64,000 nt of DNA from Owenia fusiformis (taxonomy: Eukaryota > Annelida > Polychaeta > Sabellida > Oweniidae): positions 26,490,455 to 26,554,454 of the forward strand of contig CAIIXF020000002.1 of the NCBI GenBank assembly GCA_903813345.2, read 5' to 3'. How positions within the stretch are numbered: position 1 is the first letter of the stretch; each line of letters starts with the position of its first letter. A program made the position numbers and the translations under genes. The notes beneath the pieces are model-generated. The model made no database searches. It was not told the DNA's origin and saw nothing but the letters and a program-made list of their open reading frames with translations. Positions 1 through 9,865 of the stretch are shown here, in pieces.

Positions 1-142
1 TTATCACTGTAAACATGGCAAACGCTAATTTCACCTTATTTTAAGTATCAGAGGCTCTGAATATTTTTTTCCCAAAATGGATACAACTCTGAAGTCAAAA
101 TTTAATGAGTAAATCAAAAAAATATGCACCTCCGGTTTTGAA

Positions 143-403
143 CAAGGAGGATTGGCTCCCAGAGTGCAACATCGATATTCCATATCTGTTCCATATATGG
201 GCATGTCGTTATACAAAATTCGAATTCAAACAGCCGCCATTTTGTTCACTTCAACTCACAAGAAATGATCGATATATTGGTGCGAATCTTTTGAATCGTT
301 TATTTTGAATTTAAAGACGGTTATAAATTCAGAAATAACGCCATTTCGTCGTTTACATTGTTGGAAAATATCGAGTTTCGATCTGAGGAGCCAATCTTTC
401 TTG
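143..403. mobile_element. Small inverted-repeat element (MITE), copy 1
   Basis: The element begins CAAGGAGGATTGGCTCCCAG and ends in an imperfect inverted copy (GAGCCAATCTTTCTTG). It is flanked by GGTTTTGAA on the left and GGTTTGAAA on the right, a slightly decayed 9-bp target duplication. A second copy at 2925-3229 shares the ends and internal sequence and has a perfect 9-bp duplication. Target duplications of 9 bp beginning GG fit Mutator-like (MULE) elements; that assignment is inference. No coding capacity is seen. This copy is about 44 bp shorter than the other because of an internal deletion. Confidence 0.8.
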
Positions 404-1072
404 GGTTTGAAACAAGAACATCGTTTCTTATGTCTTATTTATAAGAAATGTATTAAATGAATAAAATGAAATTAATTTAATAAGTTATCTGAAATAATGG
501 TTATGTTCTTTTTATGCATTATGCAGTTTTGTCAAGTTTCCATTTATCTAATGCTCGAGACGATTAAATCACTTCATATTACATTATTATGGAGAAATTC
601 ATTATTGATAATAAGATTCGATGAAAATTTCAAAATCGACATTTATTGTCTGCCACCTTAAATAGAGGGTGTTCAATAATATTACGCAACCCAACATCAT
701 CGTGAAAAATATCTCAAGCCATAATCATTGAAGTCAGATTGGCGAAAGCATTGGATTGGTAGACTTTTCGGAGGTATATATATCGGCGGCCATCATATAA
801 TTTGCAAAACCGACCGCTTGCTGGAGCTTTTAATACCAACATGGACTGATCTACAAATAACAAGAATCTATATAACTCTAAAAGTCTAGTCCAAAGTGGT
901 AACTCCGTGGAAAGCAGAGTTTTAAGAGCTATAATCCCAGGCTAAAACTTTTAGGATCGCATTAAAAGCAAAATTACATTCGCAGCAAGGTGATGGAAAT
1001 GTACGGTGCCAGTGATCTATTCTGCGGCACTGGATTCGTTTACATTACTAAGAAATAAACCTGCATCATTTC
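404..1072. other. AT-rich stretch with no recognised feature
   Basis: No convincing exon or repeat boundary was found. Near 663 the sequence GAGGGTGTTCAATAA resembles a mariner terminus, but no inverted partner is visible nearby. Confidence 0.4.
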
Positions 1073-1073
1073 A

Positions 1074-1173
1074 GTAAAACTGCTGACCTCACCCTACGAA
1101 GATGAAGATGACGTTCACGGTAGTTCGGCGCCCGTCTTTGTACAGAAAACAAGTGTAAATAAGTCCGGGAAAT
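1074..1173 (+). CDS. Possible 3'-terminal coding exon, unidentified
   Basis: A pyrimidine-containing acceptor (CATCATTTCAG) is followed by an open frame of about 32 codons: KLLTSPYEDEDDVHG and then SSAPVFVQKTSVNKSGK, ending at TAA. The composition (acidic patch, then a basic/serine tail) looks more protein-like than random AT-rich frames here, and the stretch is free of repeats. I do not recognise the family and no partner exon is visible in the window. A chance open frame is quite possible. Confidence 0.25.
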
Positions 1174-1852
1174 AAGTCATGTGGATAGAGAAGTAAAAAA
1201 TCGTAGTGCAAAAACTCTATTTATTTTCATTCACCAAAAACGTAAAAAACAGAAAAATTATCATGACTTGTTGAAACCTGGATTTTTGAACCGATTTCAC
1301 TTGATTTCACTTATCGATTACGGATTCACCAGTTGAGACATTCAATGCAAGACCACATGCAACTAGTAACTACGGAAGGGCTCATTCATGAGATATCCCC
1401 GATAACAACGGGATTGAGCACTGGAAGAGGGGATATGTGTTCAAATTTATAGAATTCAATTAGGGGAGAGATATGCTCATACCTGTACCCCTGTCCCCTG
1501 TGCTGAATACAATATTTATCTATAAATATAATAGTTTTAAAGTCTACCTTGTTTCTGTTATCATTTTTTTATCGACTCAGAAAAATAATGGTGAAGTTAT
1601 GGTGAACGAACCAACCAGTTGAACCTAATTAGAACGCACGAATACGCAAATATAGAATTACAATACACCTGTGTTACATAGTCGTACAATTTGAATAATG
1701 AATATGACATCAATGAATAGTAGATGAATTTTGGATAAATAAATGAAAATTACACAATACATTATAATCGTCATTGTACTTGTGTTGTTGGATTCCAATT
1801 GTTTGTTCTTTTCAGACGGGAGTAAATAAATCACGCAAATTATCTATTGGTG
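1174..1852. other. Non-coding stretch
   Basis: No gene or repeat was recognised. AATAAA-type signals are present near 1738, which could serve the candidate exon that ends at 1173, but this is weak. Confidence 0.3.
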
Positions 1853-2000
1853 GCATCTATAATGCTATCGGGGGTCTTCTTTATTAACCCATGTTTTACA
1901 GGCTCTTGTGTATACTGATGAGCCTTACTATATACATGTAACTGTACGTCTTTCGTTTACATTAACCTATTTTGCAAGCCCTTGTACACTAGTAAATTGT
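1853..2000. repeat. Direct repeat, left copy, flanking the mariner element
   Basis: The block starting GCTATCGGGGGTCTTC recurs at 4922-5030 in the same orientation, just outside the other end of the mariner element at 2103-4911. Similarity continues through the ACAGGCTCTTGTGTATACTG region and the CTTTCGTTTACATTA region, with indels. The two copies are far longer than a target duplication, so they are probably an older tandem duplication. Confidence 0.75.
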
Positions 2001-2454
2001 CCTTTCACTGCCCTAAAACTATTGCTCATAATATGGAATATTTTTGGTATCTCTAATGTTTGAAACATTTTTTATATATATATTGGTCAATAATGGTATA
2101 TACGAGGGGTGATCAATAAGTAATGGACGCTTTTTTACACAGCTACTTTTTATAGACCAATCCCTTTGATTTTCCTACCAGTGATACATCATTCAATTAT
2201 CTATCAATTCTGAAGATTTGAAGACAAAATGTATAATACATATTGATATATCCTTATTTCCGTGAAGGAGGTACAGGTACCCCAGGACCGACATTTACGT
2301 CACATATTCAGATTTTGGCCAGTTTGGTAAATTTCAGTTAGATTTGAACGTTTTATATGCAACAAGTGTTGTGTTGTTAAAAAAAGTTGCTGACTGGTAA
2401 CACATAAACAGAAAGTATTGTAATGTCAGAGTGTTGTATGGAAGGGGTTTGCAG

Positions 2455-2688
2455 GTCAATTTGAGAAAGCATTGTGGAAGAAAGGGGTGGTGAGAGAAGG
2501 GAACACCCTACTCCATATGGACAATGCACCTGCCCAGAGATCTCAAAATGTTCAGAAAACAATATCCCTGGACATCAAAATTGAGCCCTTGGCCAATGCA
2601 CCATATTGTCCAGATCTTGCCACTTGTGACTTGTTTATTTCTATACTACTTATTTCTATAGAGAAAGGACGCAGGTTTATTGACAATA
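2455..2688 (+). pseudogene. Mariner transposase fragment, catalytic region
   Basis: The frame starting at 2472 contains HMDNAPAQRS followed by APYCPDLATCD. These match the second and third catalytic aspartate motifs of mariner transposases (HDNA...; YSPDLAPCD). The two aspartates are about 35 residues apart, as expected for the D,D34D group. The upstream DNA-binding part and the first aspartate are not recognisable. The frame is then cut by the inserted element at 2689. Confidence 0.8.
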
Positions 2689-2924
2689 GAGAGGTTAAGC
2701 TACACGTATTTAACAAAACTTGAACGTGAACTTCAATGCGCGCGCAGATAAATGACGTAAGATTTGTTTATTTCCTGTGGGCCATCGTGGAGTTTACAAG
2801 TCGATACATGAGATTATCATATTCGTGCAATTTACAGACGCGTATTCAACAAAGCATAGACGTGTACTTCTATGCGCGCGCAGGAAAATGACGTCAGATT
2901 AGTCTACTTTCTACAGGTAAGCGT

Positions 2925-3229
2925 CAAGGAGGATTGGCTCCCAGAGTGCACCACCGATATTCTGTCCCATATATGGGTATGTCGTAATACAAAATTCGAA
3001 TTCAAACAGCCGCCATTTTGTTCACTTCAACATTTAAATCGTGAATTTTGGTCTTATTTCCAAACGAAAAATTCCAAAACTCACAAGAAATGATCGAGAT
3101 ATTGGTTCGAATCTTTTGAACTGTTTATTTTGAATTTATAGTCGGTTTTAATTTCAGAAAATAACGACATTACGACATTTTCATTGTTGGAAAATATCGA
3201 GTTTCGATCCTGGGAGCCAATCCTCCTTG
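2925..3229. mobile_element. Small inverted-repeat element (MITE), copy 2, with empty-site proof
   Basis: The termini CAAGGAGGATTGGCTCCCAG and CTGGGAGCCAATCCTCCTTG are perfect inverse copies. The element is flanked by GGTAAGCGT on both sides, a perfect 9-bp target duplication. The other GAGAGG element copy (near 12820) shows the uninterrupted site with a single GGTAAGCGT, so the insertion boundaries are directly demonstrated. Confidence 0.93.
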
Positions 3230-4158
3230 GGTAAGCGTGGAAGTTACAGGTTTTTACGTGTAGATGAGTGATTACACGTCGCTCATTACGTTATTGATTT
3301 TAGCTATGTTCTAGGATGGCCCGGGAGCCCATATTTGATACAAACAATCTTGCTTGTTATATTGGTATACCCTAATCCTTAATTGGAAATAATAATACAT
3401 TTTAATGAGTAAATTACAACTTCAAATGTGATCGATTGTTCATTCCGTACAATATAAATAGGCAGGGTTAATTTGATACCCGGGGCTTGGTACAATATGT
3501 ATACTAAACGAAATGAAATGACAACCGGGGCCTACGATTGCCTTATCACGACATTTGATTTGCCTGAATCTGAATGACTGAATGACCTGAATTGGTTGCA
3601 AATTAAATAACTTCACAATTAATATGACACAAATGGTATATCACATCAGATGTGCAAATATAAAGTTTGCAATCGATTCAGGTCATACTTCAAATTAAAA
3701 GATTATACATTTTTTCATCATTTTTTCCTACAAAATGGCTATAGAAAAATGCTTCAAAAGCAACTTTTACACTTATGAAATCCCAGACAACTTTGTAAAT
3801 CCAAAGATTATACTGTTATGTTTCATTAATTAATAACATATTTTGATAAGATGTAGGGATGTGTAGGATGCAAATGGATTTTGACGGACACACAAAGACT
3901 TCCTAGTTTGGCATTTCTACCCCTGTACACTTTATGATTGAACATTGGCCCTAATAAGTGGCCCATACATTAATACAGTGCTGAATATAGGTCAACAAGA
4001 TACTAGTGTACATATAAATGTAATGATAAAAGCAGTATATTTATTTTGAAAAATCAGATGAATTTATTTTGTTCATGGGGAGATCATAATGGAGGGCGCA
4101 CTAGATCATTTAATTGTGGTTGAATATGAAATAAAGCAAAAATAAAAAAACAATGTTT

Positions 4159-4230
4159 TGATGCGACCAGATTCGAACCCAGGCCTAACCGACACGAGTC
4201 CGAAGTGCTATCCATTACACCATAGAGAGA
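4159..4230 (-). other. tRNA-Gln-like segment inside the GAGAGG element
   Basis: Read on the minus strand, an A-box-like TATGGTGTAATGGATAGCA is followed about 30 bases later by a B-box-like GGGTTCGAATC. The 5' half resembles eukaryotic tRNA-Gln. The acceptor and anticodon stems do not pair, so it is not a functional tRNA. It is either a decayed tRNA gene or the head of a tRNA-derived SINE captured by the element. The same segment occupies the equivalent place in the copy at 11826-11897. Confidence 0.65.
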
Positions 4231-4921
4231 TGACCTTTAGATACAAACACCACACAAATATAGCACCACGTCCACTGGCATGGTTTCAGACGTGTAGCTT
4301 AACAGAAAATTTTCTTAAACGTGTACTTGAGCGTGGACTTACGCGTTCAGGTTCACGGTTTGCATTTATACGTATAGCTTAACCTCTCTACTGATGAAAT
4401 AAAACAACCCGTGCAACTGCATCTTGCTACCATGTCAGAGAATGGATTCAGCCTTGTCTCACAATCTTGAGTTAAGAGGATGAGGAATTATGTACATGTA
4501 GCACCTGATGGAACCTATTTATAGGGCCCTGTGGAATGAATGTGGCATGAATACCACATAGTGATGATAAAATATTCAAAATCAACTATAGCATAACAGA
4601 ATGGGGTAATTCATGACCATAATGGTTTGTTTGGTTCAGCCTGCATTCAACTGCATTGCATGTTAAATAAAAAACAATCTAAAATAGCTTCAGAATATGT
4701 GACGTAAATGTCGGTCCCGGGGTACCTGTACCTCCTGCACGGAAATAAGGATATATCAACATGTAATATATATATATATATATATATTGTCTTCAAATCT
4801 TCAGAGTTGATAGATAATTGAATGATGTATCACTGGTAAGAAAATCGAAGGGATTGGTCTATAAAAAGCATCTGTGTAAAAAAGCGTCCATTACTTATTG
4901 ATCACCCCTCGTACATGTAAA

Positions 4922-5035
4922 GCTATCGGGGGTCTTCTTTATTAACCTATGTTTTACAGGCTCTTGTGTATACTGATGAGCCATACATCTTTCGTTTACA
5001 TTATCCTATTCTGGAAGCCATTAATACCCTTTTAC
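4922..5035. repeat. Direct repeat, right copy, flanking the mariner element
   Basis: This is the partner of 1853-2000, in the same orientation. It lacks a piece found in the left copy (the TATATACATGTAACTGTA segment) and diverges after about 5030. Confidence 0.75.
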
Positions 5036-5224
5036 ATCTCTAATGATATTTTGTTGGAATGTTTCAGTCTCCTGATTCCATCCTCCGCTTTGCACACAGA
5101 ACTAAGATGGTTTGAAAAGTAGCCAAAGTAAAAATTGGAAATAAAGCTATGTCTTAAGTCTTTTTAGCGTATTTGTATAACCCGCAACGCTACTATTACG
5201 CCTGTTTTTGGCACGCATACTCAG

Positions 5225-5370
5225 GAACAATTAAGGCTACATGTATACACTGTAAGTCACCTAAGGAATGACCTCGGATGTGGTGATTGTTATATAATGG
5301 ACTGCAGTTATATGAAATACCGGGTTCGGATTGGCTGGAATTGGGACAAACCTTGCCTAGCTTATTTAGC
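5225..5370. repeat. Dispersed repeat family member (TTGCCTAGCT repeat)
   Basis: The block with TTATATAATGGACTGCAG, GGATTGGCTGGAATTGG and CCTTGCCTAGCT recurs in diverged form at 18030-18240, 19425-19810 and 25965-26265. It is probably an old SINE- or MITE-derived family; no clear ends are visible. Confidence 0.6.
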
Positions 5371-5842
5371 GCTAAATGCTCACTCTTTCGTCGTAATGAT
5401 AGAGAGGCAAACAATGTGTCATGTGAGATGTTTGAACTCTGAATATTATATAACTCCCACCATGGCCCCATTTGATTACTTTCAAACCATATCCACATAT
5501 CTATATTGTACGTTATTAATTATTCATAGCAATAGGTTCGATGCTGCAATTTGTTTTGATTGGGCGATAATATATCACTTCTAGTCCAATGGTGAAATAC
5601 CAACCTGCAGATATTTGCTTATATATATACTACATTGCTTGAAACATGAACTACAGGATTGTAGATTATCAAACATGGCCCCAAATACATGCTGGTGTTT
5701 TTTACTATGGATACTCGCCAAGGGATAAGCTAGTTAAATACATATTTATTGGCTCTAATCAAAAATAATACTATTTTGATTGATAAACATCAGTCATGCA
5801 TGAAGAAATTACAATGAAATCTATTATTAAGCGTTTTGTTTA
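5371..5842. other. Non-coding stretch
   Basis: Nothing is recognised beyond AT-rich sequence with a short TATATATA run. Confidence 0.4.
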
Positions 5843-7454
5843 TGCCTGGGTCACATAGCCGCCGGGCGCCGGCCGATGAGTAGTAATCGGTCGATTTATA
5901 AATCGACCGGGCGCCGGTGACTTTTCACTATGTCTTGATCTAATCGTGAGTATGGTCACATTAGTTCAGGCATCGCACGGGTATCGGAAGGCTATCGACC
6001 GATGGCCGTACGGGACCCGCCAGGACATCGGTCAATTTACAGGCCTCTAGATTTATACTTAATCCCTGTATTACCCAGTATGACTGTTCCACATGGCGTG
6101 AATGCAACATTTGAAAACGAAATACTTTGATAAACAGGACTTCCAGGATAATAATGTTTTCATGCAATAAAAATCAGAAAAAGAAGATCCTCTTTTGAGT
6201 AAATAGGTTCAATATTTAGAAAAAATGTTGACATGGGGTCCCTATTCATATTTTTTCGAATTGTTTGATTGATTTTTTTATCATCATGGGTACTTCAATT
6301 GAAAGGAAACATATTGTTTTAATAAAAACACTCTATTTGTGCCCAGAAGGTACTCATGGTGAAAGATATGACCGTCTAAAATCACTTGCCATACTGGACG
6401 TGGTCTTTTCATCAAAGTGCACCCTGATCTTAATTCATTTTTAGATCTTTCATATAAAAAAATACTATGTCTACCTGTCCATCCGATGCTATTAGCAAAA
6501 TTCCCTATTTCTCCATCTTTCTTTCGTCTGTTCTTGTAAAGAGAATTAGTTTGGTCATAAAAATATGGCCTCAAAGAAATTGGCATATTTCTTCTGTTTC
6601 AAGTGGAGTACCCGCTTCCCTATAGACACATCTAAATCTTCATCATCCACCAGCTCAGTAGCATTGTTATTGTCTTTTTCCACCTGTCTTCCCAAGGCCT
6701 TCCTCATATATGGCCCATTGGCCTTATCCCCTCTATCCTTAGCCTTTGGCATATTACGTTGTAATTCAGGTAATTGAGACGTAATTAATCGTAGTAAAAT
6801 TGTGACCCTTGAAATTACTGTATTCACAAAAACATTCCGAAGGTTTTTAAAATAAATGATTTGTAATGGTATATGCATGAGTGAATATACGCATAAAAAT
6901 GTAACACTCTATTCAATGTGTATGACAGACATACACGATTAATGTCAATATAAGAACGACTAGATCAACCCACCCACCCAGCCATTCAAATGTGTGCCAT
7001 TGTTTTATATACAGTAAGCTTAATCGTTCCATTTATGTTTTATAAAAATCTCTGACAGTGTGTAGTAATTATAATTCCTTACCTCATTATTTTTAAAACC
7101 TTTATATCACTTTATAAGTAATCATTATCAAGATTTATCCAACAAATCAGCACGCAAAATCCAAAGATGACCGTGCGATGCCACCGGGCGCCGTAAGATA
7201 ATCGTACGATGATCGGGCGGGACACGGCCGGGTAGGTACCGATGAGTTTGGTTGAGAAAAAATCGCCAAGACATCGGCAACTTTTATCTCCGCGATAAAA
7301 CTCTGCCGGCGCCCGTACGATGTCTAAAAATCGGCCGATGAGTGGCGATCATCGCCCGGCGCCCGTACGATGCCCGGGCTCGCCGGCCGATTTTTAACAA
7401 AATACTCATCGGCCGGGCGCCGCAGTGAAAATCGGAGCCTATGTGACCAAGGCA
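5843..7454 (-). mobile_element. PIF/Harbinger-like transposon, 1.6 kb
   Basis: The termini TGCCTGGGTCACATAG and CTATGTGACCAAGGCA are inverted and flanked by TTA on both sides, a 3-bp TWA-type target duplication typical of PIF/Harbinger. Both terminal regions are strikingly GC-rich and carry many copies of GCCGGGCGCC and CGATGAG in both orientations. The interior encodes, on the minus strand, a broken MADF-like frame (6284-6752), matching the two-gene plan of Harbinger elements (transposase plus Myb/SANT-like accessory protein). No transposase frame is seen, so it is non-autonomous. Short relatives are at 8097-8236 and 41922-42061. Confidence 0.75.
6284..6752 (-). pseudogene. MADF/Myb-SANT-like accessory protein of the Harbinger-like element, frameshifted
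   Basis: A frame starting at 6752 (MPKAKDRGDKANGPYMRK) runs through an acidic linker to KKYANFFEAIFL and stops at 6555. An overlapping frame continues with RPYFYDQTNSLYKNRRKKD, then a FANSIGW segment and NELRSG. Together these have the pattern of a MADF domain: an aliphatic/aromatic helix, RP-x-x-aromatic-D, Y+NR+KK, an I/A-x-x-hydrophobic-G helix and a final LR helix. The two halves are in different frames, so there is an indel near 6560-6585. MADF is a three-helix DNA-binding fold related to Myb. The assignment is by eye. An intron rather than a frameshift is possible but no good splice sites are visible. Confidence 0.5.
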
Positions 7455-8096
7455 TTACATGCTGAAATCTTGTTGGTTCTTATCTATTTTTGAAACTGTT
7501 TTTTTTTTCATTATTATATGTATGTATGTATATTTGTTTATTAAAGTCTCACATGTCTCCTGGACATCAAGCCGTTGCGGCTTAGGAGAGACTCATCACA
7601 GTTATATTCTTCTCTCTCTGAATGGTCCATCTCCTAAGTGTGATCATGACTAAAAATAACAAACGATATTTCAAAGAAGCCACGTGACTTCCCCTTAATA
7701 TCAAATGATATTCACTTAGTCGGTCCAGTGTTATTTCAATTGTATACGTGTCCCCGTGAGTAATTTCATTAATGTGAGTGAGGAATATAACAGCTAGTAA
7801 TTAAACAAATACTTAATTCTATTTTCGTTGAATACCTGTGACAGGTTCACAGGATTCCCCTAGCCCTTTGGATTTCGTGGAATATCACCTGCGAAAGATG
7901 CACAGAAAATTATATCAAAATACCATTTTTACAATCAACAATTAAGAGTAATTACATAATGTATTTTGAGACTTGTGTGATCGTCATATTGTGTAGAAAA
8001 ATAATGTTGAAATGTTTTAGTTCTTCCATTACGGTCTATATCTATCTTTGTAATATCGTGCCATATAGGTCATTTTCTAAATAACGCATGTATTGA
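7455..8096. other. Non-coding stretch
   Basis: No gene is recognised. A TATGTATGTATGTATA microsatellite lies near 7520. Confidence 0.4.
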
Positions 8097-8236
8097 TGCC
8101 TTGGTCAAATTTGCTCCGATCCATCGGTCGGCGCCCGCCCGATTGAGTGTTTTGTTCAATATTTTATTTAATTTTGAACAAAGCACTCAATCGGCCGAGC
8201 GACATAGAGAAAGTTGGAGCAAATTCGACCAAGGCA
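8097..8236. mobile_element. 140-bp Harbinger-type MITE
   Basis: The ends are TGCCTTGGTCAAATTTGC and its near-exact inverse, and the internal arms (TCGGTCGGCGCCC / CGGCCGAGCG, then AAAGCACTCAATCGG) make a near-complete hairpin. The motifs are those of the 1.6-kb element at 5843-7454. The length is the same (140 bp) as the copy at 41922-42061. The flanking triplets do not match, so the target duplication has decayed. Confidence 0.8.
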
Positions 8237-8366
8237 TACGTGTGGAGTTAGATACCTGTACATCTTTCTGAGGCTGCAATCAATAAGCCCTGTAATTGTA
8301 TGCAGGTACTAATATCCAACCATCGCACGATACATAACATACATAAAATGCAAATGTATGTAACTG

Positions 8367-8445
8367 TAACACTGTGGCTAGTCGATCTATGTGGATGCAG
8401 TCATTTATATGTAATGTATCGTGGGTACTCGCGTACATTATAGGG
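8367..8445. repeat. Inverted repeat partner of 11250-11330
   Basis: The block CACTGTGGCTAGTCGATC...TGGATGCAGTC...TGTAATGT.TCGTG.GTAC recurs in inverse orientation just upstream of the receptor exon at 11331. It is probably a dispersed non-coding repeat. Confidence 0.65.
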
Positions 8446-9049
8446 AATGGGATCATTGCAAAAATATGACAGCAAATCGAGGTAAGTGATCTCAGAGTTT
8501 CTACTTAACATTGTGACTTGAAATCTTGCACACATATTCAATATACATAGTATGACAATGTGTGAAAGTTTCAGCTACCATATTCCTGTTATAGGGAAGA
8601 TATTTGAAAAACATTTCGTAAACGTCAACATATATGTATAAAATGGATGCACCTATGTATCATTTGGATTCAGAACGGTAACAAATGGATGCTTTAATAA
8701 ATTATACTTTTATCATGATGATTTATTTACTGATGGACAACTGGCCAGATTTTCTTTGTATCCATTGTTTGGATAAACATTCCTCATTCAGTAAAGTAAT
8801 TAGCCACCCCATTACAAGTAGTCTAAAGGCACCCTCATGAAAAATTGAAAATACTATGTATAAACCCATCAACTGGAAAATGCCATTACAGATGAAATAA
8901 AGGACCCACGGCCCTGTGCTCACACAGTGTAGAACCTACAGAGGAAGGAATGTATATCCTGATTTATAAACAAAAGTATTGGTAAATATGAGATCAATGA
9001 AAGATGAATCCTTTGTTGTTGGTTTAGATATGATTTGTTGTAGTCAAAA
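8446..9049. other. Non-coding stretch
   Basis: Nothing convincing is seen. A 66-codon minus-strand frame at 8723-8923 is hydrophobic but matches no family I know. Confidence 0.3.
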
Positions 9050-9865
9050 GAAAAACTATGAATTTGACCTAGATTTTGACCTAGGCCTTTTAGTGTTCAA
9101 ATTGTGAAGAAAAGTAGATTTTGAGAGACGGCTTCTATTGTAGATTCTTATTAAGTTGGCTGCATCCAAGCTGTATCTAGTGTTGTGTTGTTACAATTGA
9201 TAATTTTCTCAAGCCCCATTGACTTAACATGGGATACCAAAATAGCCATTTTTGAGATTTCAAAATGCCATAACTTCCGAACCGGAAGTCGGATCAAAAT
9301 CTGGTTTGCAGATTCGGATTCCTTGGACAATTTTACACATATTTCATAACTTATACATTGAATTCTAAGAACTTTTTATTGTGACCTACTTTTCGGATGC
9401 CATATCTCAAAAACGGTAAGAGTGATCAAAAACAACTTGCCTGTAGGGATTAGCTTTTTTCCAAGGAACATGATTAAAGAAAACGGAGCAAAAATATTCA
9501 AGGACGACTGAGAAAATTGAAAAAATGACAAAGTACTGGATTTTACCTAGTTCTTGACCTTTGACCTGGTTTAAACCTGATTACACCCAGATCTGGACTT
9601 GGACCTGAACTGGACCTTGACTTGGACCTGGACCTGGACTTAGTCCTGGAAATGGACTGGACTGGTATTTTTTCAATCTTTTCTTCACTTCTCTTGACGT
9701 TCTATAAGGCTATCATCAGATCGATTTTTCTCGAAATTTAAAAATCAATCAATCTCAATCCGAATAGCAGTTTTAATTTGTGCAACCAATGTTGACAGAC
9801 GGACGGACCAACGGACGGACACCTGGTCGATCCCATAGTCTCACTTTGTGAGCCAAAAACTATGG
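9050..9865. repeat. Degenerate repeat with GGACCT-rich core and GACGGACGGA tail
   Basis: Between 9535 and 9665 there is a degenerate hexamer array built on TTGACCTGGACC. Near 9790 the stretch GACAGACGGACGGACCAACGG followed by a short inverted AAAACTATGG tail resembles repeats common in invertebrate introns. The boundaries are unclear. Confidence 0.4.

Larger units (their letters stand above)
2689..4388. mobile_element. GAGAGGTTAAGC-terminus non-autonomous DNA transposon, copy 1
   Basis: The inverted termini are GAGAGGTTAAGCTACACGTA on the left and TACGTATAGCTTAACCTCTC on the right, flanked by TA on both sides. A second, inverted copy of the same 1.38-kb body lies at 11671-13046. The subterminal region carries repeated CGCGCGCAG-AAATGACGT blocks. 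There is no transposase-like frame. A tRNA-like segment sits close to the right end (4159-4230) in both copies. Without its own 314-bp insertion (2925-3229 plus target duplication) this copy is 1386 bp, almost the same as the other. I do not recognise the family; TA targets would suit a Tc1/mariner-mobilised element. Confidence 0.85.
2103..4911 (+). mobile_element. Mariner-type transposon, interrupted by nested elements
   Basis: The ends are CGAGGGGTGATCAATAAG and its inverted copy, each abutting a TA dinucleotide. Inverted similarity extends roughly 200 bp inward on each side (for example AAGGATATATCAA and GTCGGTCC...GGGGTACCTGTACC). A broken mariner transposase fragment lies at 2455-2650. 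A 1.7-kb element of another family (2689-4388) is inserted in the transposase region. The ends imply an original element of about 1.1 kb, which is short for an autonomous mariner, so this was probably already a deleted copy. Confidence 0.88.

Noticed and set aside
4159-4230. A functional tRNA gene
   Set aside because: A and B boxes are recognisable but the acceptor and anticodon stems do not pair.
4158-4382. 74- and 76-codon frames (here and inverted at 11668-11898) giving almost the same protein
   Set aside because: They are translations of the tRNA-like segment and right terminus of the GAGAGG transposon; the repetition reflects the element, not a conserved gene.
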